A model generated the notes under the pieces. The model did no database searches. It was not told the origin of the DNA and was given only the letters and a program-made list of their open reading frames with translations. From UBA5794 sp965368815 (GTDB taxonomy: Bacteria > Actinomycetota > Acidimicrobiia > Spongiisociales > UBA5794): a DNA stretch of 12,305 bases. The first letter of the stretch is position 1. Every line of letters begins with the position of its first letter. This document shows, piece by piece, positions 7,327 through 12,305 of the stretch. A program made the position numbers and the translations under genes. The stretch covers positions 1 through 12,305 of the forward strand of contig CBDUOH010000062.1 in assembly GCA_965368815.1 (NCBI GenBank), given 5' to 3'.

Positions 7327-8551
7327 ACGGTTTTCGAGGCAGCCGTATCGCTTCCTCGCGTTCGGTGCCGTCGCGGTCGTCGCCGCAGTAATCCCGCTGC
7401 TCGGTGCCCTTGTCACGACGAACATCTACGTGGTGACCCAGGAGGACCCGGTCACCGAGGATCAGTACGTCACGTCGATGCGCGGTGTCGTGGATGGCGT
7501 CCTCGATGGCGACCTCACCATCTTCACGGGCGATCTCCTCATCACGGGCGAGGTCACGGGGAACGTGCAGGTCTTCTCCTCCGGCACCGTGACGATCGCC
7601 CAAACGGGACGAGTCGGTGGGTCGCTGCGTGGTGTTGCGGTGAACGTCAGCGTCCTTGGCGAAGTCGTCGGGGACGTGTTCGTCTCGGGCGCCTCGGTCG
7701 TGGTCGAGGAGAGTGGGTCGGTCGCACGCGACGTGATGGCCTTCGGTGGTGTGGCGCGTATCGAAGGAAGTGTCGGTCGTGATGTTCGGGGGCGAACGAT
7801 CCGGACGGTCGTCACCGGCGATGTCAGCGGCGATATCGATGTTGCGACGCAGAAGTTCGAGGTTGGTCCATCGGCGTCGATCGATGGCGATGTCCTGTAT
7901 CGATCGCCTGCCACCGCCTCGATCGACGAGTCTGCTGCGATCGTCGGCACGATCACCCGCCTGCCTGCCCAGAGCAATTTCGTGTACGGACTGATCCTTT
8001 CGCTTGCCAATGTGGTGAGCTTCCTCGCCTTCGTGACCGCAGGCATCGTGGCCCTCATGGCGGTCCGGGGAACAGGGAGCCGGGCAACCGGTGCGGTGAT
8101 CACCAATCCGGTTCAGACGATCCTGTACGGCATCGCTGCTGTGCTCGCAGCGCCCGTGGTCGTGGTCTTTCTGGCGGCCACGCTCGTTGGGCTTCCGATC
8201 GCCGTGTTCGTGGTGATGTTGATGATCGCCGCTGTGGTGCTCGGTCCGGTTCCGGTCGTCACCGCACTCGGGAATCGGATCATGGTCCGGCGCGGTGGTC
8301 TTCTCGGTGCCTTCGTCGTGGGTGCTGTGGTGTGGCGACTCGGAATCTGGCTGATACCCGTGGTCGGGGGTTTCATCTACCTTGTGGCACTCGTGTGGGG
8401 AGTCGGCGCCTGGATTGCCGGTGGTCTTGCGTCTCGGCGAAGCGATGAACTGCCGCTTGCGCTCCTTCCCGACTCGATGGCACCGGATATGGGCGTGCCG
8501 CTCGGTTGGGAGCCCCCCAACGCGCCCGGCCACAACGAGCGGGCCGAATAG
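7298..8551 (+). CDS. Bactofilin-like (polymer-forming) repeat protein with membrane domain
   Basis: A 417-aa membrane protein of unknown role. After a basic N-terminus (residues 1-17) comes a hydrophobic segment (about 19-40), which could be a signal anchor or signal peptide. Residues about 62-220 form a repeat region with the pattern G-x-V-x-x-(N/S/D)-(V/L/I). The units start at 84, 104, 121, 140, 157, 174, 193 and 213, with spacing of 17-20 residues, which fits the right-handed beta-helix of bactofilins. Residues about 229-378 contain four or five membrane helices rich in Val, Ala and Gly, followed by a polar tail. The ATG at 7298 has no clear ribosome site and lies inside nuoN. It is chosen because later starts would lose the N-terminal membrane segment. 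Proteins of this layout are usually annotated as polymer-forming cytoskeletal family. The family call is an inference from the repeats, and no function is assigned. Confidence 0.8.
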   Translation: MLSKTHSRSERFSRQPYRFLAFGAVAVVAAVIPLLGALVTTNIYVVTQEDPVTEDQYVTSMRGVVDGVLDGDLTIFTGDLLITGEVTGNVQVFSSGTVTIAQTGRVGGSLRGVAVNVSVLGEVVGDVFVSGASVVVEESGSVARDVMAFGGVARIEGSVGRDVRGRTIRTVVTGDVSGDIDVATQKFEVGPSASIDGDVLYRSPATASIDESAAIVGTITRLPAQSNFVYGLILSLANVVSFLAFVTAGIVALMAVRGTGSRATGAVITNPVQTILYGIAAVLAAPVVVVFLAATLVGLPIAVFVVMLMIAAVVLGPVPVVTALGNRIMVRRGGLLGAFVVGAVVWRLGIWLIPVVGGFIYLVALVWGVGAWIAGGLASRRSDELPLALLPDSMAPDMGVPLGWEPPNAPGHNERAE

Positions 8552-8554
8552 GAC

Positions 8555-9589
8555 CTAGATCCTGGCAGCTGGCGCCGAGGGGTAGACCACGGCGTCGAGG
8601 ATCTCAAGGGTCACCGTGTCGCCGATGCGGATGGCCTGGAGCGAGGGGACCAGTGCCTCCACCGTGTCACCGCCGTCCATACTGATCGCCACGCGCTGAT
8701 CGTGACCGTAGAACTCGGTGTCGATCACCGTGCCGCTCCCGGCTGGGTCAGGGGATGGTCGAATCCATTCCGGACGGATCATGACATCGACGGCAGACCC
8801 ATCCGGTGCCTCGAAGTCGACGTCCCCGATCGACGTGGACACCACGCCGCCGGTGACGGTTCCCTCAAGCATCACCGCATCGCCGAGGAATCCCGCGACC
8901 CACGGGTCGACCGGGGATCGATAGACCTCGTCAGGCGCACCCATCTGCACAATTTTCCCCTGTCGCATCACGGCCACGATGTCTGCAATCGCGAGTGCCT
9001 CCGCCTGATCGTGTGTGACAAGTACCGCAGTGACCTTGGCCGCCCTGATGATCTTCTTGAGTTCTCGCCGCATCCGCTCGCGTTGGGGGGCATCGAGGTT
9101 CGAGAACGGCTCGTCGAGCAGCACGACATCGGGCTCAGGGGCAAGCGCCCTGGCGAGCGCAACGCGCTGTTGCTCGCCTCCGCTCAGCTCATTCGGGAAC
9201 CGACGCTCGTAGCCCGTGAGACCCACGAGTTCGAGGACCTCGGCCACCCGTTCGACCCGATTCGATCCCCGCACACCGTATCCGACGTTCTCTGCGACCG
9301 AGATGTGCGGGAAGAGTGCGTACTCCTGGAACACCATCCCGACGCGACGTTTCTCGGGCGGAACGTTGATGTCGGGGCCGAGTATCTCGGTACCGCGGAT
9401 CGTCACCGAGCCCCGGTCGACGTCCTGGAACCCTGCGATCACCCTGAGTGCGGTCGTCTTGCCACAGCCGCTCGGTCCCACGAGCGTCAGGAGGGAACCG
9501 AACGGGACATCGAGCGAGAAGCCGTCCAACGCAGGTGTGGTTCCGAACGAGACGGCTACGTCCTTGACCGAGATCAGGTTCTCGGTCAT
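8555..9589 (-). CDS. fbpC: ABC transporter ATPase, ferric-iron type (FbpC/FutC-like)
   Basis: Nucleotide-binding subunit (344 aa) that should power the adjacent importer from the cytoplasmic side. All ATPase motifs are intact: Walker A GPSGCGKTT (38-46), Q-loop Q88 in MVFQEYALFPH, signature LSGGEQQR (135-142), Walker B VVLLDEP (155-161), D-loop SNLD (163-166) and H193. The C-terminal 110 residues look like a TOBE-type regulatory domain, as in the iron, spermidine/putrescine and sugar importer ATPases. The start ATG at 9589 overlaps the permease stop by 4 nt, indicating coupling. The ATPase alone cannot tell iron from polyamine, thiamine or phosphonate transport. The iron assignment rests on the binding protein and permease next to it. 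The stop codon lies 3 nt from that of the convergent gene. Confidence 0.85.
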   Translation of the reverse strand: MTENLISVKDVAVSFGTTPALDGFSLDVPFGSLLTLVGPSGCGKTTALRVIAGFQDVDRGSVTIRGTEILGPDINVPPEKRRVGMVFQEYALFPHISVAENVGYGVRGSNRVERVAEVLELVGLTGYERRFPNELSGGEQQRVALARALAPEPDVVLLDEPFSNLDAPQRERMRRELKKIIRAAKVTAVLVTHDQAEALAIADIVAVMRQGKIVQMGAPDEVYRSPVDPWVAGFLGDAVMLEGTVTGGVVSTSIGDVDFEAPDGSAVDVMIRPEWIRPSPDPAGSGTVIDTEFYGHDQRVAISMDGGDTVEALVPSLQAIRIGDTVTLEILDAVVYPSAPAARI

Positions 9590-11223
9590 CGATCATCAAG
9601 CTCTCGTGGCCGGATCGAAAGGACGTACACGGGTATGACCGACATGGCGATCAGGATAAGCCCGGCAGTGGCTGATCTGGTGTAGAGCAGCTCATCGGCA
9701 GCTGCCCAGGTCCGCACGGCGAGCGTCGAGAATCCAGGGGGACTCAGGAGCAGCGTCACAGGGAGCTCCTTGAGCGTCGTCACGAACACGAGGGCGCCAC
9801 CGGCGAGGAGACCCTTCCTGATGAGTGGCACGGTCACGCGCATGAGCGTCACGAACGGGCCACGGCCGAGCGATCTCGATGCGTCCTCGATGGCCGGATC
9901 CACTTGCATCAACGATGCTTTCGCTGCGCTCGTCGATTGCGCGATGAACATCGCCGCGTACACCACGACGAGCACCGCGAGCGATTGGTAGATGGGGCGC
10001 AGCCAAACGACGGTGAAGGCCACGACCGCAATCGCGATCGTGATGTGGGGGAGCGAGAACATGACGAAGATGCCGTGCTCGAGTGCCGCCGTCAGTCGAG
10101 AGCTGTGTCGGACCGTGAGCACGACGATCGGAATGGTGAACACCACGGCGATGGCTGCGGCGAGAACAGCTCCCGTCAGCGATCCCGCAACGGCGTTCCA
10201 CGGGACCACGATCGATACGTCGTTCGCCATCCCTCGCACGATCCACCCGACCAACACCACGATCGGGATGATCGAGCCGACCACTGCAAAGAACCCGAGT
10301 GTGGCAACGGCTGCCGCCCGCGCCCTCGGGCGCAGGTGGTACAGAGTCGGCCGACGGTTCGGGGCGCTCGTGAAGATGCTCCCGTGACCGCGCGTTCGCC
10401 GCTCGGCGTAGATGAACACGCCGGCGAAGATGATCAGGACGATGGAAAGAACGATGGCCGGTGAACGGTCGAGGCGCCCGGAATACTGTGCATAGATGAC
10501 CCTGGTGAACGCATCGAATCGCATGAGGGACACGGCACCGAAGTCGGACAGTGTGTACAACGCCGCGAGAAGAGCTCCGCCTCCGATCGCAGGCCTGAGT
10601 TGGGGAAGCGTCACGGTGCGGAACACACGGATCGGCGATGCGCCGAGGCCCCGAGCCGCGTCCTCGAGTGAGGGGTCGATGCGGGTGATTGCGGCGGACG
10701 TGATGAGGAACACGTATGGATAGGTCGATAGCGTCAGGGCGATCCACGCACCGACGGATCCACTCAGATATGGGACGCGGATCCCGGTGAGGTCAGAGAC
10801 GATGCCGTTCGCGCCCGATGCCGAGATGAGCACCATCGCGATGACGTACGACGGGATGACGAGGGGGAGTGCGAAGGCGATGCTCCAGACCCGCTTGAAC
10901 CGCAGGTCCGTCCGTGCGAGCAGCCACGCACCACCGACACCGATCGCGGACCCTGTGGCCGTCACGGCGGCCGTGAGTGCGAACGAACGCCAAACGAGGC
11001 TGACCGTGCGGGTCGCAAACAGCGTGTCCCAGGCCGCCGGCGTCGCGTCGAAGACCCGGAGAAGGAGCGAGATGATGGCTACCGCAAGCGGAAGCACGAT
11101 CGCCAGCGCACCTACCCAGAGCCACCACGGAGGTCTACGTCGCACCCGCCCTGACTGACGAGAGCCTGCACCCCGTTGGTGGGGTGCAGGCTCTACGTCG
11201 ATGACGGAGCGACCGGAGGTCAC
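9586..11223 (-). CDS. fbpB: ABC transporter permease, two fused domains, ferric-iron type (FbpB/SfuB-like)
   Basis: Inner-membrane channel of the importer (545 aa, about 12 hydrophobic helices). It is two homologous permease halves fused in one chain, as in FbpB, SfuB and FutB. Each half carries an EAA-type coupling loop for the ATPase: EDAARGLGASPIRVFRTVTLPQLRP (187-211) and EDASRSLGRGPFVTLMRVTVPLIRK (446-470). The TTLKELPVTLLLSPPGFSTLAV segment (482-503) resembles the KELPxTLLL motif of iron-type permeases. The listed GTG start at 11223 overlaps the binding-protein stop as GTGA but has no good ribosome site. An in-frame GTG at 11145 would start at VRRRPPWWLW, just before the first helix, and would leave the hairpin at 11161-11194 untranslated. 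The true start is therefore uncertain, while the rest of the gene is secure. Confidence 0.85.
   Translation of the reverse strand: MTSGRSVIDVEPAPHQRGAGSRQSGRVRRRPPWWLWVGALAIVLPLAVAIISLLLRVFDATPAAWDTLFATRTVSLVWRSFALTAAVTATGSAIGVGGAWLLARTDLRFKRVWSIAFALPLVIPSYVIAMVLISASGANGIVSDLTGIRVPYLSGSVGAWIALTLSTYPYVFLITSAAITRIDPSLEDAARGLGASPIRVFRTVTLPQLRPAIGGGALLAALYTLSDFGAVSLMRFDAFTRVIYAQYSGRLDRSPAIVLSIVLIIFAGVFIYAERRTRGHGSIFTSAPNRRPTLYHLRPRARAAAVATLGFFAVVGSIIPIVVLVGWIVRGMANDVSIVVPWNAVAGSLTGAVLAAAIAVVFTIPIVVLTVRHSSRLTAALEHGIFVMFSLPHITIAIAVVAFTVVWLRPIYQSLAVLVVVYAAMFIAQSTSAAKASLMQVDPAIEDASRSLGRGPFVTLMRVTVPLIRKGLLAGGALVFVTTLKELPVTLLLSPPGFSTLAVRTWAAADELLYTRSATAGLILIAMSVIPVYVLSIRPRELDDR
11161..11194. repeat. 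Perfect 14-bp inverted repeat (hairpin) at the binding-protein/permease junction
   Basis: The arms AGAGCCTGCACCCC (11161-11174) and GGGGTGCAGGCTCT (11181-11194) are exact reverse complements around a 6-nt loop. The structure lies 26 nt past the binding-protein stop in transcription order. It falls inside codons 10-21 of the permease if the early GTG start is used. No T-run follows on either strand, so it is not a classical intrinsic terminator. It could protect the 3' end of the upstream message, partly stop transcription, or hinder permease translation. Any of these would raise binding-protein level over permease level, as is common in such operons. Confidence 0.9.
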
Positions 11224-12218
11224 AGCAGGCCGGCTCTGGCTACGAGATCGGTCGCGGTGTCGAGCACCGTTGCCAGGTCGGACAGGTTGAGGTCAGGTGT
11301 GGTGATGGATTCGATCGGCGGAAGCTGCGGGTTCGCCGGGATCCCGACAACGAGGGGGTATTCGAAGGTGTCCTCGGTGAAGAACAACTGTGATTCCTCG
11401 GTCAGGAGCCAGTTGATGAACGCAATCGCTTCGTCCTTGTTCGATGAACTGCTCAGGATCCCTGCGCCCGCCGTCATGACGAGTGATCCTGCGGTCGGTT
11501 CGGGGAAGAAGAAGTTGACCCCCGGCTCACCCGGGTTCTCCGCCAGGGCCTGGAGGAGGTAGTAGTGGTTCACGAGGCCAGCGTCGATCTCGCCGGCGTT
11601 GACGGCGGCGACGATGGGGGAGTTCTTCGGATATCTCGGTGCATCGTTGGCAGCCATGCCCTCAAGCCACGCGAGGGTCGCTGCCTCACCGTCGATCAGG
11701 ATCTTCGCGGCAACGAAGGACAGGAAGGAGCCATTCGTCGGTGCGATGCCCACTCTGCCCGCCCACGATGGGTCGAGGAACCCGTCTTCATCCGTGGGGA
11801 GGTCGGACTCGGCTACGAGGTCGGGGTTGTACACGACCACACGGGCACGGGCGGAGGTGCCGATCCAGCCGCCATCCCTGTCCGAGAAGTGCGCCGGAAC
11901 CTTGCTGAGCGTTGCGTCCGGGAGTCGGTCGAACAAACCTGCGAGTGCGACGCTTCCGAGCGACGCTGGGTCCTGAGCGAAGAACACGTCGGCCGGGGAT
12001 GCGGACCCTTCCTCCAGAATTGTCGCCGCCAGATCCGCGGAACCCGCATACTTCACCGTCACGTTGATGCCGGTGTCTTTGATGAACGCATCGATCACCG
12101 GTTGGACAAGATCCTCGCTTCTCCCCGAATACAGCGTGATTGAGCCTTCGTCGGAGTCCGATGAGCAACTCGCACCCACGAGGGCGAAGACGACCAAGAG
12201 CAGAGCCAAGCGTTGCAT
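11220..12218 (-). CDS. fbpA: ABC transporter substrate-binding lipoprotein, ferric-iron type (FbpA/FutA-like)
   Basis: Extracytoplasmic solute-binding protein (332 aa) that would capture the substrate, probably Fe3+, and deliver it to the permease. The N-terminus is a short hydrophobic signal ending in LVGASC. C18 is the likely lipid-attachment cysteine, although Gly at -3 is not the commonest lipobox residue. The mature part starts with a ferric-binding-protein style strand (GSITLYSGRSEDLVQPVIDAF, residues 26-46). It carries the tandem tyrosines Y219-Y220 in GLVNHYYLLQAL, the hallmark iron ligands of FbpA and FutA. Y30 and Y130 are further candidate ligands. The ATG at 12218 is the first codon giving a proper signal peptide, and its ribosome site is weak. 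It is the first gene of the operon, and its stop overlaps the permease GTG. Substrate is inferred from family features. Confidence 0.87.
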   Translation of the reverse strand: MQRLALLLVVFALVGASCSSDSDEGSITLYSGRSEDLVQPVIDAFIKDTGINVTVKYAGSADLAATILEEGSASPADVFFAQDPASLGSVALAGLFDRLPDATLSKVPAHFSDRDGGWIGTSARARVVVYNPDLVAESDLPTDEDGFLDPSWAGRVGIAPTNGSFLSFVAAKILIDGEAATLAWLEGMAANDAPRYPKNSPIVAAVNAGEIDAGLVNHYYLLQALAENPGEPGVNFFFPEPTAGSLVMTAGAGILSSSSNKDEAIAFINWLLTEESQLFFTEDTFEYPLVVGIPANPQLPPIESITTPDLNLSDLATVLDTATDLVARAGLL

Positions 12219-12240
12219 GGTTACCAGTACCTGTTTCCCT

Positions 12241-12264
12241 TTGCCTAATGATTTCTTTAGGCAA
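12241..12264. promoter_or_regulatory. Inverted repeat with TTAGG half-sites, candidate metal-regulator site
   Basis: TTGCCTAA (12241-12248) and TTAGGCAA (12257-12264) form a perfect 8-bp inverted repeat with an 8-nt spacer, around the predicted transcription start of the importer operon. TTAGG half-sites are typical of DtxR/IdeR-type metal-dependent repressors. The string TTAGGCAAGGCTA (12257-12269) also matches 11 of the first 13 positions of the IdeR/DtxR consensus (TTAGGTTAGGCTAACCTAA). The second half of that consensus is poorly kept. Control by iron or manganese is a reasonable inference for an iron importer, but the regulator gene is not in the window. Confidence 0.5.
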
Positions 12265-12292
12265 GGCTATATGCACTACGGACGTAGTGCAA
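12264..12292 (-). promoter_or_regulatory. Candidate promoter of the iron-type importer operon
   Basis: Reading the - strand, TTGCAC (12292-12287) is a possible -35 box. TAGCCT (12269-12264) fits the TANNNT form of an actinobacterial -10 at a spacing of 17 nt. TATAGC (12271-12266) is an alternative at 15 nt. Transcription would start near 12257, leaving a leader of about 40 nt before the binding-protein ATG. Both boxes match consensus only in part. The call depends mainly on position and on the two inverted repeats that overlap it. Confidence 0.45.
12272..12291. promoter_or_regulatory. 20-bp dyad, candidate operator overlapping the importer promoter
   Basis: TGCACTACG (12272-12280) and CGTAGTGCA (12283-12291) are perfect reverse complements around a 2-nt centre (GA). 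The element lies between and over the proposed -35 and -10 boxes of the importer operon, the usual place for a repressor site. I do not recognise the sequence as the site of a named regulator. The 9-bp arms with almost no loop argue for protein binding as a dimer rather than an RNA hairpin. Confidence 0.6.
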
Positions 12293-12305
12293 ACCGTGTG
12301 GAAAC

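Noticed and set aside
7304..8533. Long open frame (409 codons) on the - strand, antisense to the bactofilin-like gene
   Set aside because: Its product is a low-complexity Asp/Arg/His-rich chain with no hydrophobic core or motif. It mirrors the high-GC codon pattern of the real gene on the + strand.
8505..8544. Small inverted repeats GTTGGG/CCCAAC and GCCCG/CGGGC considered as terminators
   Set aside because: Stems are only 5-6 bp, the loops of the second are long, and no T-run follows. They are within the range expected by chance in GC-rich DNA.
8702..9685. 327-codon open frame on the + strand across the ATPase gene
   Set aside because: It is antisense to an ATPase with all motifs intact. 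The translation is Arg/His/Asp-rich and runs through the permease/ATPase junction.
11788..12276. - strand open frame beginning at an ATG inside the promoter region of the binding-protein gene
   Set aside because: It is out of frame with the binding protein, whose translation has a signal peptide and conserved ligand residues. The alternative product is Arg/Gly-rich without features, and its start lies in the operator region.

Overview
The window is a gene-dense, GC-rich stretch of bacterial chromosome with no RNA genes, CRISPR arrays or insertion sequences. Frequent GTG starts, stop/start overlaps, the nuoH-I-J-K-L-M-N order and the protein sequences suggest a high-GC actinobacterium-like organism. 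An acidimicrobial lineage is possible, but that placement is inference and no marker in the window settles it.

Region 1 (1-7326, + strand) is the distal half of a respiratory complex I operon. It holds the 3' part of nuoH, then nuoI, nuoJ, nuoK, nuoL, nuoM and nuoN, packed with gaps of 10 nt or less or with overlaps. NuoI carries the two 4Fe-4S clusters that pass electrons towards quinone. NuoH, J and K form the proximal membrane part that couples quinone reduction to proton movement. NuoL, M and N are the three antiporter-like proton-pumping subunits. The key charged residues of these subunits appear intact, so the complex looks functional.

Region 2 (7298-8551, + strand) is one gene whose start lies inside the 3' end of nuoN. 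It encodes a membrane protein with a bactofilin-like repeat region (about eight turns of 17-20 residues) between an N-terminal membrane segment and a C-terminal multi-helix membrane domain. Its role is unknown.

Region 3 (12218 down to 8555, - strand) is a three-gene ABC importer operon in transcription order: periplasmic-type binding lipoprotein, fused two-domain permease, ATPase. It resembles the Fbp/Fut/Sfu ferric-iron family. Upstream of the first gene (12219-12305) are two clear inverted repeats around a plausible promoter, one with TTAGG half-sites like those of DtxR/IdeR-type metal regulators. A perfect 14-bp hairpin sits just after the binding-protein gene, inside the annotated start of the permease gene. 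The importer operon converges on the nuo operon with only 3 nt between the stop codons.

No clearly new multi-gene system is visible. The points most worth a second look are the operator-like repeats before the iron-type operon, the intercistronic hairpin, and the membrane-bound bactofilin-like protein linked to the nuo operon.
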